NCBI GenBank assembly: GCA_023400335.1
Contig: JAEXFF010000122.1
Location: 1-11,491, forward strand
DNA from: Bacteroidota bacterium
GTDB lineage: Bacteria; Bacteroidota; Bacteroidia; Bacteroidales; Marinifilaceae
DNA: 11,491 nt
Reading direction: 5' to 3'
Shown: piece after piece, positions 1 to 7,930 of the stretch
Numbering within the stretch: position 1 is the first letter of the stretch
Layout: each line of letters opens with the position of its first letter
The notes under the pieces: model-generated
Databases searched by the model: none
Told to the model about the DNA's origin: nothing
The model's input: only the letters and a program-made list of their open reading frames with translations
Program-made: the position numbers and the translations under genes

Positions 1-122
1 ATTCCCTTACCGTACGGCCTTATTTGGAGAAAATCCGTTACCATATCGATAAGTTGGAATTGCTTGTAGACGACGAAATCTGGCCATTGCCGAAATATAG
101 GGAATTGCTGTTTTCAAAGTAA
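1..122 (+). CDS. glnN: Glutamine synthetase type III, C-terminal end (partial)
   Basis: This is an open frame entering from the left edge and ending at TAA 120-122; 39 residues are visible. The tail carries RPYLEKIRYHIDKLE followed by WPLPKYRELLF and ends in SK. That matches the conserved C-terminus of type III (GlnN) glutamine synthetases of Bacteroides and relatives, which make glutamine from glutamate, ammonia and ATP in the cytoplasm. The catalytic barrel lies outside the window, so activity cannot be judged. A hairpin follows 16 bases after the stop, and the next gene converges on it. The identification rests on recall of the family tail, but the motif is distinctive. Confidence 0.85.
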   Translation, partial: SLTVRPYLEKIRYHIDKLELLVDDEIWPLPKYRELLFSK

Positions 123-137
123 AGAACAGAAGACCGG

Positions 138-172
138 GAAACGATCCGGATTCGGATCGTTCCTTTGGTTTT
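138..172 (+). terminator. Probable terminator of glnN
   Basis: A 9-bp perfect stem (140-148 with 153-161) closes a GATT loop and is followed by an interrupted T-rich run (164-175). It lies between the glnN stop and the stop of the convergent methyltransferase gene. The T tract is on the plus side only, which favours termination of glnN. The stem could slow transcription from both directions. Confidence 0.65.
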
Positions 173-173
173 G

Positions 174-1055
174 TTATCTCCAAAAGCGGTAATAAACCCC
201 TAGGGGAAGGGCCTTGCCAAAAGAATCATTAAAATATAATTCTCCGAATTGTTCTCCCTGCCCTATGCCGGTAAGTTGTTGTACGGCAGTACGGGCTAAA
301 AGAGCAGATAAACCCATAGAATAAAGGTTTAAGACCAGGAAACTTTGTTCCGGAGTTAATAGCTGTTTACAGAGCGACAACAGTTCATTAATGTTTTCTT
401 CCAGAATCCATTTTTCGCCTTCGGGGCCTCGCCCATAAGCCGGCGGGTCCAGTATAATCCCATTGTATTTTTTCCCACGTTTTACTTCCCTGCGGGCGAA
501 TTTAAGGGCATCGTCTACGATCCACCGGACATCGCTGAGTCCGGAGGCTTCCATGTTTTCACGGGACCAGCTGACGACGGGTTTAACGGAATCGACGTGG
601 GTTACTTCAGCGCCTGCACTTCGGGCTGCCAGAGTAGCCCCTCCCGTATATGCAAAGAGATTGAGTACTTTTGTCCCGCTCGGCATATGCTGAATTTGAG
701 AATAAATAAAATTCCAGTTTTCAGCTTGTTCCGGAAACAGGCCTACGTGTTTAAAAGACGTCAGGCCAAGGCGCATACGCAGTTTCATATTCTGGTATTG
801 ATAGGTGACAAACCATTGCTGAGGCATACGGGGTTTACATATCCATTCCCCTCTTTCTTCGCTGCGTGTGTCTTTTCGGAAATAAGCATCAGCACGTTTT
901 ACCCATTCCGCTTCAGAAAGCGATTTATTCCACAGGGCCTGAGGTTCAGGGCGGGCAATGAAATAAGAGCCGAAACGTTCTAATTTTTCAAAGTTACCAC
1001 TATCGATCAGCTCATAATCTTTCCACGAGACCGGACTTATTAATTTTATATTCAT
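174..1055 (-). CDS. Class I SAM-dependent methyltransferase, RlmI-like (COG1092 type)
   Basis: A 293-residue protein is read from the ATG at 1055. It has an N-terminal region of about 120 residues and then a Rossmann methyltransferase domain. The SAM-binding motif I is NLFAYTGGAT (about 132-141), the acidic strand-2 motif is HVDSVK (153-158), and the catalytic or base-binding motif is DPPAYGRG (203-210). DPP motifs with this layout occur in the RlmI/YccW family of 23S rRNA cytosine-5 methyltransferases, so an rRNA substrate is likely but not proven. The frame extends to a TTG at 1079, but the ATG at 1055 leaves 25 bases after the GH3 stop and starts right at the conserved sequence. It is the last gene of the rnhB-GH3-methyltransferase unit. 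The exact target base cannot be told from sequence. Confidence 0.85.
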   Translation of the reverse strand: MNIKLISPVSWKDYELIDSGNFEKLERFGSYFIARPEPQALWNKSLSEAEWVKRADAYFRKDTRSEERGEWICKPRMPQQWFVTYQYQNMKLRMRLGLTSFKHVGLFPEQAENWNFIYSQIQHMPSGTKVLNLFAYTGGATLAARSAGAEVTHVDSVKPVVSWSRENMEASGLSDVRWIVDDALKFARREVKRGKKYNGIILDPPAYGRGPEGEKWILEENINELLSLCKQLLTPEQSFLVLNLYSMGLSALLARTAVQQLTGIGQGEQFGELYFNDSFGKALPLGVYYRFWR

Positions 1056-1080
1056 AGGAATTGAAAAATTAGATAACAAA

Positions 1081-2589
1081 TTATTTTGTATTCATTTCGA
1101 GTAATTGGTCAATATGTGTCCGGTCGTTCCATAAACGGGGCACTTTATGCTGGCCTCCCAATTTACCTTTTTCTTTTAGCCAGTCGGTGAAAAGATTAGG
1201 CCGGGCCTGGTGTATTTTTAGTCTTTCAAGGGATAAGAGGCGTTTCGCCTCATAGTCAGAATTTAATTTTTGTAATTCTCTGTCCAGAATTCCGGCAAAA
1301 ATTTCGAGATCAGCGGGAGGAGTTTTGAATTCAATTAGCCATTCGTGTGCACCTTTCTGGCCTTCCTGCATAAAAATAGGGGCCGCTGTATATTCAAATA
1401 TGCTGCTGTGAGTCTCCTCGCAGGCAATGCGTAATGCTTCGGTGGCATTGTCGATAATCAGTTCTTCTCCAAAAGCGTTTATAAATAATTTTGTACGTCC
1501 GGTGATTTTGAATTTATAAGGGTTCAGGGAAGTAAACAGGATAGTATCTCCGATCATATAACGCCAGAGTCCGCAGTTTGTAGAAATGATCAGTGCATAG
1601 TTTATACCTGTTTCTACTTCCGGTAATAAAAGCGTACGGGGGTTGGTTTTTCCCATTTCACTCACCGGCATAAATTCGTAATAAACTCCATAATCCAGCA
1701 TTAATAACAGGGAAGTATCGTTGGGGTCGTCTTGTATTCCGAAAAAGCCTTCCGAAGCATTATACGTTTCCATGTATTTCATCTTCGGGTCAGGCAAAAG
1801 CTCCTGGTATTGCTGACGGTAGGGAATGAAACTGATCCCTCCGTGAATGAATAATTCGAGGTTCGGCCATATTTCGTGAAGGTTATTTTTTCCGGTTTTC
1901 TCCAGTATTTTATGAATCAGGGTTAAAAACCAGGAGGGTACCCCGGCCAGGCAACGTACATCTTCTTTGATGGTGGTTTCACAAATCTTTTCCAGTTTTT
2001 CCTCCCAATTGCTCATGAGCATAATAGAAGAATCGGGGGTTTTCATGAAATTTGCCCAAAAGGGAGTATTCGATATAAGAATAGCAGAGAGGTCGCCGTA
2101 CTGACAATTGGTATTTGTCTTATTGACTTCACTGCTTCCTCCCAAAGCAAGTGTTTTGCCACTGAATACCTGGGCTTCCGGATAAAGGCGGTTGAAAATG
2201 GAAATGACATCTTTACCTCCCCGGAAGTGACAATTTTCCAGAGAAGAGGGGGAAACCGGAATAAATTTGCTTTTTGCGTCTGTAGTGCCCGATGATTTGG
2301 CAAACCATTTAACGTCTTCCGGCCATAAAATATTTTGTTTACCATTCATCATCTGAACGATAAATTCTTTGATATCTTCATAGTGAACGAGCGGGAGTCT
2401 TTCCCGATATTGTTCTGCTGTCGTGATGGAGTGGAAATGGTATTGTTGCCCGAATTGGGTATCCTGTGCTGTGCGTAATAATTCTTTTAGGGTATTCCTT
2501 TGAATTTCGATAGGGTTCGCTTTGAAATTATCGATCTGTCCCAAACGTTTTTGGGTGAAAATACTGATGATTGAATTTATAAAAGCCAT
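1081..2589 (-). CDS. GH3 auxin-responsive promoter family protein (adenylate-forming enzyme)
   Basis: A 502-residue protein with the layout of the GH3 family, whose plant members join amino acids to auxin or jasmonate through an acyl-adenylate. The visible motifs are SSGTTDAKSK (99-108, ATP phosphate loop), YNASEG (276-281, adenine-binding motif), GD at 347-348 and GRTK (364-367, the hinge before the C-terminal domain). All core motifs of an ATP-dependent acyl-acid amido synthetase are therefore present, and there is no signal peptide. GH3-like proteins are common in Bacteroidetes, but their substrates are unknown to me and plant function should not be transferred. The gene sits 32 bases after rnhB and 25 bases before the methyltransferase start, so it is probably cotranscribed with both. 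Confidence 0.9.
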   Translation of the reverse strand: MAFINSIISIFTQKRLGQIDNFKANPIEIQRNTLKELLRTAQDTQFGQQYHFHSITTAEQYRERLPLVHYEDIKEFIVQMMNGKQNILWPEDVKWFAKSSGTTDAKSKFIPVSPSSLENCHFRGGKDVISIFNRLYPEAQVFSGKTLALGGSSEVNKTNTNCQYGDLSAILISNTPFWANFMKTPDSSIMLMSNWEEKLEKICETTIKEDVRCLAGVPSWFLTLIHKILEKTGKNNLHEIWPNLELFIHGGISFIPYRQQYQELLPDPKMKYMETYNASEGFFGIQDDPNDTSLLLMLDYGVYYEFMPVSEMGKTNPRTLLLPEVETGINYALIISTNCGLWRYMIGDTILFTSLNPYKFKITGRTKLFINAFGEELIIDNATEALRIACEETHSSIFEYTAAPIFMQEGQKGAHEWLIEFKTPPADLEIFAGILDRELQKLNSDYEAKRLLSLERLKIHQARPNLFTDWLKEKGKLGGQHKVPRLWNDRTHIDQLLEMNTK

Positions 2590-2621
2590 ATTAAAATAGA
2601 AAATTGAAAAGGGGAATTGAT

Positions 2622-3227
2622 TTATTCCTCAAAATTTAATTTTAACTGAGCGTCTGCTAAGTTAAAACTTTTTCGGTGAAAATCGGTTATTCCGCATTGT
2701 TTAATTTTGTCGCGGTGTTCCTGTGTCGGGTAACCTTTATTTTGTTTCCAGTTATATACCGGGAAGAGCTTATCCAATTTTTCCATATATTCATCCCGGT
2801 GGGTTTTGGCTAATACGGAAGCTGCTGCAATTGACATATATTGTGCATCCCCTTTGACGATACAGAGATGGGGAATATCTTTATAGGCCTTAAAACGGTT
2901 GCCGTCGACGATAATATGTTGCGGAAGGAGACGGAGTTTGTCCAGTGCTTTATGCATAGCCAAAATCGAAGCATTCAGAATATTGATCTGATCGATTTCC
3001 TGATTATCTATACTGGCTACAGCCCAGGCTACAGCTTGCTGTTCGATGACCGGCCGCAGTTGATCCCGTTGTTTCCGGGTGAGCTGTTTGGAATCGTTTA
3101 ATAATGCGTTGTAAAAGTTGTCGGGTAAAATAACGGCAGCCGCAAATACCGGTCCTGCCAGGCAACCGCGTCCGGCTTCATCACAACCTGCCTCCCAGTT
3201 ACATTCTTTGTATTTTAATTTTAACAT
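2622..3227 (-). CDS. rnhB: Ribonuclease HII
   Basis: A 201-residue RNase HII, which nicks RNA-DNA hybrids and single ribonucleotides in DNA. Catalytic acidic residues are visible: D16 and E17 in CDEAGRG, D108 in VDGN, and D127 in KGDAQYMS, followed by the conserved AAASVLAKTHRD helix. Length is normal for the family. The frame reaches a TTG at 3263, but the ATG at 3227 is preferred because AAGGAA lies 6 bases upstream of it and the family starts close to the conserved EAGCDEAGRG segment. An ATG at 3233 is the other option. It is the first gene of a leftward three-gene unit, with a promoter box at 3261-3268. Confidence 0.95.
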   Translation of the reverse strand: MLKLKYKECNWEAGCDEAGRGCLAGPVFAAAVILPDNFYNALLNDSKQLTRKQRDQLRPVIEQQAVAWAVASIDNQEIDQINILNASILAMHKALDKLRLLPQHIIVDGNRFKAYKDIPHLCIVKGDAQYMSIAAASVLAKTHRDEYMEKLDKLFPVYNWKQNKGYPTQEHRDKIKQCGITDFHRKSFNLADAQLKLNFEE

Positions 3228-3252
3228 CGCCATTTCCTTTTCTTTCTTTTTA

Positions 3253-3292
3253 TACCTTTGCAAAGGTAATCTTTTTCAATTTTTATATTCAA
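3253..3292. promoter_or_regulatory. Palindromic divergent promoter between rnhB and the DUF4268 gene
   Basis: The 16-base sequence TACCTTTGCAAAGGTA (3253-3268) is a perfect palindrome and contains the Bacteroidetes -7 consensus TAnnTTTG on both strands. For the minus strand (rnhB), a TTG at 3292-3290 lies 21 bases upstream of the box, fitting a -33 element. On the plus strand no clear TTG was found, so that direction has only the -7 match. The predicted starts would give 5' leaders of roughly 25-40 bases on each side. Transcript starts are inferred, not seen. Confidence 0.65.
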
Positions 3293-3305
3293 TAAACTGA
3301 TTATT

Positions 3306-3773
3306 ATGTTGGGTAAGGAAGAAGCTAAAGAAAGGCGTGTGGATTTTTGGAAGGGTTTAAAACGATATTGCGTGAAGCATAAGATTTACCGGAAATGGAT
3401 ATTGACGGGGGTGAAGATAAAATCTGTGCAACTAAAATTTTATGCGGATAACGGAAAAGCTTTGGTTTTATTTCAGATCGACCACAAAAATGACTTACGT
3501 CGTTACGAAGTTTATGAGATTTTTTTAAGCTACCGGAAGTTGATTGCGGAAATGTGCGGACCGGATTTAAAATGGGAAGAAGATTACCGGGGAATTGAGG
3601 AAAATGTTGTCAGTGCTGTTTATTTTGAATTGGAAGGAGTGAGTATATACAATCGGGAAGATTGGGAGCGTATATATGCTTTCTTCACGGAAAAAATGGT
3701 GCTTTTAGAAGAAGTTTACTGGGAGTTCCGGGATCTGATTAATGAGAGGCTGAAAGGAAAAATAACGAATTGA
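3306..3773 (+). CDS. DUF4268 domain-containing protein
   Basis: A 155-residue soluble protein with no signal peptide or membrane segment. It opens with KEEAKERRVDFWKGL, then RKWILTGVKIKSVQLKFYAD, and later has SIYNREDWERIYAFFTEKM. This order of a basic helix, a beta strand around RKWIL and a C-terminal helix with the SIYN-W segment is what I recall of the DUF4268 family in Bacteroidetes, which often occurs as a stand-alone protein of this size. Some relatives are linked to restriction or nuclease proteins, but nothing here shows catalytic residues, and I assign no function. The EamA gene follows after 7 bases, so the two are probably cotranscribed from the divergent promoter. Confidence 0.75.
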   Translation: MLGKEEAKERRVDFWKGLKRYCVKHKIYRKWILTGVKIKSVQLKFYADNGKALVLFQIDHKNDLRRYEVYEIFLSYRKLIAEMCGPDLKWEEDYRGIEENVVSAVYFELEGVSIYNREDWERIYAFFTEKMVLLEEVYWEFRDLINERLKGKITN

Positions 3774-3780
3774 GTGTAAG

Positions 3781-4716
3781 ATGGCTTATTGGGGAGAACT
3801 GATCTCATTAGGGGTAGCCTTTTCCTGGGCGGTTACGGCTCTTTGTTTTGAGTATGCCGGAAAGCGTGTAGGGGCTTTGGCTTTGAATCTATTGCGCTTG
3901 ATATTGGCTTTTCTGATGCTCGGTATATTGTTGTATTGTTTTACGGGGCACTTCTGGCCTGTAGGGACAGACGGAAAAACGTGGTTGTGGCTGTCTGTGT
4001 CGGGACTTATCGGTTTTGTATTCGGAGATTTTTGTCTTTTTTATGCATATATTTTGATTGGCTCCCGTTTTGGACAGTTGCTGATGACCTTAGCCCCTCC
4101 TTCTGCCGCTTTATGCGGAGCTTTGGTCCTGCACGAGTCTTTGCATCCTTTGGCTGTTGCAGGTATGGCTATCACTTTATCCGGAATTGCAATATCCGTA
4201 TTTAACCGGGGAGGGCAGCACAAGGAAAAAATCCGGATCAAACTGCCTCTAAAGGGTTTACTGATGGGCATAGGCGGAGGAGTGGGGCAGGGAGTAGGTT
4301 TGGTTTTCAGCAAGCTGGGAATGGAATACTATGCCCGCAATGCTGTTTCCCAGGAAGAAGAGGTCGTTCGTATGATTCCTTTTGCAGCTTCGCAGATACG
4401 GATCATTACTGGCATTATTGGTTTTCTACTTATCCTTGGGCTAAGCAGGCGTTTGGGTATGTTACTCCCGGCAGTGAAAGACGGCCGTGCAATGAAGGCT
4501 ATTTTCTGGGGGACGGTATTCGGGCCTTTTCTGGGTGTTTCTTTTTCTTTAATGGCTGTTCAATATACCGAAAGTGGAATTGCTTCCACTTTAATGGCTT
4601 TGACTCCGGTTATTATTTTGCTGCCGGCTACCTTTTGTTTGAAACAGAAAGTGACCGGGGCCGAAGTCATTGGCGCCATTGTCAGTGTGGGAGGTGTTTC
4701 GCTTTTTTTCTTTTGA
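3781..4716 (+). CDS. EamA/DMT-superfamily transporter
   Basis: A 311-residue inner-membrane protein made of two EamA repeats, residues about 5-141 and 157-310, each with roughly five hydrophobic helices, giving ten in all. The first repeat ends with PPSAALCGALVLHESL and a glycine-rich last helix. The second ends with the equivalent TPVIILLPATFCLKQKVTG. This internal duplication is typical of drug/metabolite exporters such as RhaT-like and YdcZ-like carriers. The glycine-rich start of the second half (GIGGGVGQGVG, 163-173) and a longer loop around 181-205 are notable. The substrate cannot be told. The gene starts 7 bases after the DUF4268 stop and ends 14 bases from the convergent DUF3078 gene, with no clear terminator between them. 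Confidence 0.88.
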   Translation: MAYWGELISLGVAFSWAVTALCFEYAGKRVGALALNLLRLILAFLMLGILLYCFTGHFWPVGTDGKTWLWLSVSGLIGFVFGDFCLFYAYILIGSRFGQLLMTLAPPSAALCGALVLHESLHPLAVAGMAITLSGIAISVFNRGGQHKEKIRIKLPLKGLLMGIGGGVGQGVGLVFSKLGMEYYARNAVSQEEEVVRMIPFAASQIRIITGIIGFLLILGLSRRLGMLLPAVKDGRAMKAIFWGTVFGPFLGVSFSLMAVQYTESGIASTLMALTPVIILLPATFCLKQKVTGAEVIGAIVSVGGVSLFFF

Positions 4717-4730
4717 AAAATAAATTGTTG

Positions 4731-5603
4731 TTAAAAATTAAATTGTAATCCTACTCCTAAGATTTCTTTGAACTGTACGCGGGGACCGGCTGTCCCGTCT
4801 TTTTGTACAATTTTTACATCATTGTCGTATATCAGGTTCGTGGTTAAATTAGTGGAAAACCAATTGTTGATTTTCATATTGAGGAGAACATCCCAGCGGA
4901 TGTCGATATTTTGCGGTTGTTCCAGATAATTGGAGTAAAATTCCACACGGGAATAAACCGTCATATTTTTCAGGAATTCATATTTGACTTCGGCTTTCAG
5001 ATTTGCGCCGAATTCTGAAAATAAATGCTTCCCTTTTTTAACCCCAAAGTCCCCTGCATCCGAAAGACGTTTATTGGTAACAAATGTACCTCTCCAGGCT
5101 ACCGGGGTAAATGTTAAGGTGAAATAGGCCTTTGGCGTCCAGGTGACACCGGCGCCGATAATCAGATATCCGGGGGCCATAAATTTAGAAATGAAAATGT
5201 CCCGGGAAACGTCGTAATTATATCCTTTGGCGAATTGCGTCTGGAAAGTGAGTAATCCGCTCAGGTAGAAATTCTTTTTCAACTGATAGCCATAAGTGGA
5301 GGAGAGGTAAATTTTGTCGTTTGTTTTACGGGTGCCGTTCCCGTCTGTTTTGTTCAGACCGTATGCCAATTCCAGACGGTTGTGCAGCAGATGACGCTCT
5401 TTTTTGAAATCGGCTGTGTATGTGAGCAATGCGTCCAGCCCCAAAGCGGATTCTCCTCCTGCCGACCAGCTGCTTAAACTGGCTTGAGATAAATTGAAAG
5501 CTGTCAGTCCTTTTCTTTCCCAATAGGGATTTTGTCCCGGTTGGGAAAATCCCGTTTTTATTCCTAACAAAGCGAATAATAAAATGAAAATAAATTGTTT
5601 CAT
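4731..5603 (-). CDS. DUF3078 domain-containing outer-membrane beta-barrel protein
   Basis: Read from the ATG at 5603, this is a 290-residue secreted protein. Residues 1-20 form a signal peptide (MKQFIFILLFALLG core) with likely cleavage after GFS. The mature part starts with the aromatic NPYWERKGL segment and the SLSSWSAGGES motif that I associate with DUF3078 proteins. The rest alternates polar and aromatic residues in strand-sized pieces, and the last residues are LGVGLQFNF, ending in phenylalanine as outer-membrane barrels do. The function of the family is unknown; a role in the envelope is inference. An upstream in-frame ATG at 5624 would add seven residues (MKIKLKN). Neither start has a clear Shine-Dalgarno site. 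Confidence 0.82.
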   Translation of the reverse strand: MKQFIFILLFALLGIKTGFSQPGQNPYWERKGLTAFNLSQASLSSWSAGGESALGLDALLTYTADFKKERHLLHNRLELAYGLNKTDGNGTRKTNDKIYLSSTYGYQLKKNFYLSGLLTFQTQFAKGYNYDVSRDIFISKFMAPGYLIIGAGVTWTPKAYFTLTFTPVAWRGTFVTNKRLSDAGDFGVKKGKHLFSEFGANLKAEVKYEFLKNMTVYSRVEFYSNYLEQPQNIDIRWDVLLNMKINNWFSTNLTTNLIYDNDVKIVQKDGTAGPRVQFKEILGVGLQFNF

Positions 5604-5967
5604 ATTCTTTAATTTTATTTTCATTTGGTACGATAGGACGGATAAAATGTTGAATAGGATACATTAATTATTATTTTTAATGATTTTTAAAAGGAATGTA
5701 AATACACAATACCGCCAAAGGAAGACAAACCCGTAATAAGAGAAATTAATTTAAGTTGTCCGGAGAGTTTAAATGTATAAACGGGGAGGAGAAGAGTTGT
5801 GGGGAATTATGCAGGTCTGTTTTTAATTTTTTACCGTTTAAATTGGAATGATTTTAAATAACAAAAAAATGTTCAGAATAATTCATATTTAATATTACAA
5901 TTTGTAAATTTGACAAAAATCTTTTAATCTGTGTAATATTTAACAACAAACCTTATATAAAATAGCC
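5604..5967. promoter_or_regulatory. Divergent intergenic region between the DUF3078 gene and atoD
   Basis: About 360 bases without a credible gene, very AT-rich on the atoD side. A 13-base inverted repeat, TTACAA-T-TTGTAA (5895-5907), overlaps a TTTG at 5901-5904. That TTTG lies 20 bases before TAATCTGT (5925-5932), a weak match to a Bacteroidetes -33/-7 pair that would start the lysine operon roughly 30 bases before the atoD ATG. The 8-base direct repeat GTTTAAAT occurs at 5767-5774 and 5836-5843. For DUF3078 the best -7 candidate is TTCCTTTG (5723-5716, minus strand), one base off consensus. All assignments are tentative. Confidence 0.4.
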
Positions 5968-6615
5968 ATGAACAAATTTATATCAATCAAAGAGGCTGTG
6001 GCACAAGTAAAAGAGGGAATGACGGTGATGGTAGGAGGTTTTTTAGCTAACGGAACTCCTAACGCAATCGTTGACGCTCTGGCCCAAAGCGGGGTGAAAA
6101 ATTTGACGCTTATTTGTAATGACACTGCTTATCCGGATCGGGGGGTAGGTCAATTGATTGCCAATAAGCAAGTAAAAAAATTAATTGTTTCTCATATTGG
6201 TACGAACCCTTGTACCAGTGAACAGATGAATAGCGGTGAATTGGAGATTGAGTTTGTGCCTCAGGGAACTTTGGCAGAACGTATTCGTTCGGGAGGCGCT
6301 GGCTTAGGTGGTTTTTTGACTACTACAGGGATGGGGACAATTGTAGCGGAAGGAAAACCGGTTATTTCTGTAGATGGAAAAGACTATTTATTGGAGAAAC
6401 CTTTGCGGGCAGATGTGGCCTTGATTGGGGCCAGCCTGGGGGACAAAAGTGGAAATCTGATTTATAGGGGAACTTCCCAGAATTTCAATCCATTAATGGC
6501 TAGTGCAGCGGATTTGGTAATAGCTGAAATTGCCGAACTGGTGGAAGTAGGGGAGTTGGCACCGGAAACAGTGAAGACTCCGGCTATATTTGTAGATTAT
6601 ATTGTGAAAAAGTAA
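5968..6615 (+). CDS. atoD: Butyryl-CoA:acetoacetate CoA-transferase, alpha subunit
   Basis: A 215-residue family I CoA-transferase alpha subunit. It carries the family signature GGFLANGTP (23-31), a central [20 protein letters not shown] segment (99-118) and the [16 protein letters not shown] region (172-187). Length is normal for AtoD-type subunits. In these enzymes the catalytic glutamate lies in the beta subunit, so this protein should be inactive alone. No beta-subunit gene follows; the next gene is kal. Placed at the head of the lysine operon, the expected reaction is CoA transfer from butyryl-CoA to acetoacetate (or acetate), releasing butyrate and recovering the acetoacetate made by Kce. 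The exact acceptor is inferred from context. Confidence 0.9.
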   Translation: MNKFISIKEAVAQVKEGMTVMVGGFLANGTPNAIVDALAQSGVKNLTLICNDTAYPDRGVGQLIANKQVKKLIVSHIGTNPCTSEQMNSGELEIEFVPQGTLAERIRSGGAGLGGFLTTTGMGTIVAEGKPVISVDGKDYLLEKPLRADVALIGASLGDKSGNLIYRGTSQNFNPLMASAADLVIAEIAELVEVGELAPETVKTPAIFVDYIVKK

Positions 6616-6644
6616 AAAGGGTCGAATCGTTTAAAAAGAGTAAT

Positions 6645-7031
6645 ATGGAGAAGTCGATGATCAGATTGAGAATGAGTGCTCACGATGCTCATTACGGGGG
6701 CAATTTAGTGGATGGCGCCAGAATGTTGCAGTTGTTTGGAGATGTGGCGACAGAATTGCTTATCCAGCATGATGGAGATGAAGGATTGTTTGCGGGATAT
6801 GACAATATCGAATTTTTGGCACCTGTATTTGCGGGGGATTATATAGAAGCCACGGGAGAAATTGTGAAAGTGGGAAATTCTTCCCGGAAAATGGTATTCG
6901 AAGCGAAAAAGGTAATTCGTCCCCGGACGGATATTTCGGAATCGGCGGCTGATTTTCTGGAAGAGCCGATCGTGGTATGCCGGGCTAGTGGAACCTGTGT
7001 TGTTCCGAAAAAATGTCAGCGGAAAGGATAA
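6645..7031 (+). CDS. kal: 3-aminobutyryl-CoA ammonia lyase
   Basis: A 128-residue single hotdog-fold protein of the size expected for Kal, which removes ammonia from L-3-aminobutyryl-CoA to form crotonyl-CoA. The central helix segment is [20 protein letters not shown] (17-36), and the following strands carry [20 protein letters not shown] (61-80), the usual hotdog pattern. Sequence alone would only give a hotdog CoA enzyme. The position 26 bases before kce and within the lysine cluster makes the Kal call strong. It begins 29 bases after the atoD stop. A second ATG four codons in (MIRLRM) is possible; no clear ribosome site decides between them. Confidence 0.9.
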   Translation: MEKSMIRLRMSAHDAHYGGNLVDGARMLQLFGDVATELLIQHDGDEGLFAGYDNIEFLAPVFAGDYIEATGEIVKVGNSSRKMVFEAKKVIRPRTDISESAADFLEEPIVVCRASGTCVVPKKCQRKG

Positions 7032-7057
7032 ATTTTTGAATCTTAGAAACTTGTGTT

Positions 7058-7876
7058 ATGGAAAAATTAATTATAACAGCTGCGATTTGCGGTGCGGAAG
7101 TATTAAAGGAGCACAACCCGGCAGTGCCTTATACGGTGGAAGAATGTGTGAGAGAAGCTCGGTCTGCCTATGAGGCAGGAGCCAGTATTATTCATTTGCA
7201 TGTAAGGTATGATGATGGAACACCTACTCAGGATAAAGCCCGTTTTAAGGTAATAATTGATGCTATTAAGGCGGCTTGTCCGGATGTTATTATTCAGCCG
7301 TCTACAGGCGGAGCTGTCGGAATGACAGATGATGAGCGTTTACAGCCTACTGAATTGCATCCGGAAATGGCTACCTTGGATTGCGGAACTTTGAATTTCG
7401 GTGGGGATGAGGTGTTTACGAATACGGAGAATACGATAAAGTATTTCGGACAACGGATGATAGAGTTGGGGATTAAACCCGAGTTGGAAGTATTTGACAA
7501 AAGCATGATTGATATGGCTTTGAGAATGCATAAAAAAGGGTTTATCAAAGCTCCGATGCATTTTGACTTTGTTATGGGAGTCAACGGAGGGATTAGCGGA
7601 GAGATGCGGGACTTTGTCTTTTTACGTCATAGCCTGCCTGCTGATGCTACCTATACGGTAGCCGGAATCGGCCGTTATGAATTTCCTTTGGCTGCCTGTG
7701 CCATTGTAGACGGAGGGCATGTACGGGTCGGATTTGAAGATAATGTATACCTTTCTAAAGGTGTATTGGCAAAATCCAATGGCGAATTAGTGGAAAAAGT
7801 CGTTCGTTTGGCAAAAGAATTAGGACGTGAGATTGCAAGTCCGGAAGATGCAAGGAGGATTTTAGGATTGAAATGA
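7058..7876 (+). CDS. kce: 3-keto-5-aminohexanoate cleavage enzyme
   Basis: A 272-residue BKACE (DUF849) family TIM-barrel enzyme. It condenses 3-keto-5-aminohexanoate with acetyl-CoA and splits it to 3-aminobutyryl-CoA and acetoacetate. Residues matching those described for the characterised Kce are visible: E14 in CGAEV, the zinc ligands H46 and H48 in IIHLHVR, S82 in QPSTGG, R223 in VRVGFED, and E227/D228 from the same motif (E227 as third zinc ligand). The TVEECVREARSAYEAGAS helix near the N-terminus is also typical of the family. Presence between kal and kdd selects Kce over other BKACE members. Length is normal, and no anomaly was seen. Confidence 0.95.
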   Translation: MEKLIITAAICGAEVLKEHNPAVPYTVEECVREARSAYEAGASIIHLHVRYDDGTPTQDKARFKVIIDAIKAACPDVIIQPSTGGAVGMTDDERLQPTELHPEMATLDCGTLNFGGDEVFTNTENTIKYFGQRMIELGIKPELEVFDKSMIDMALRMHKKGFIKAPMHFDFVMGVNGGISGEMRDFVFLRHSLPADATYTVAGIGRYEFPLAACAIVDGGHVRVGFEDNVYLSKGVLAKSNGELVEKVVRLAKELGREIASPEDARRILGLK

Positions 7877-7930
7877 AAAAAAGTATGGGACTGACCCTAT
7901 AAAAGTAAAACTAAATAAAATTATAATAAT

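Noticed and set aside
463..983. Plus-strand open frames opposite the methyltransferase
   Set aside because: They are antisense to a gene with clear SAM and DPPAY motifs and encode composition unlike real proteins of this genome.
5773..5826. 17-codon frame beginning MYKRGGEELWG in the gap before atoD
   Set aside because: Very short, no ribosome site, no recognisable similarity; expected by chance in a gap of this size.
7877..7930. Small inverted repeat TATGGG/CCCTATA in the kce-kdd spacer
   Set aside because: The stem is about six pairs with a bulge and no T run; too weak to call a terminator.
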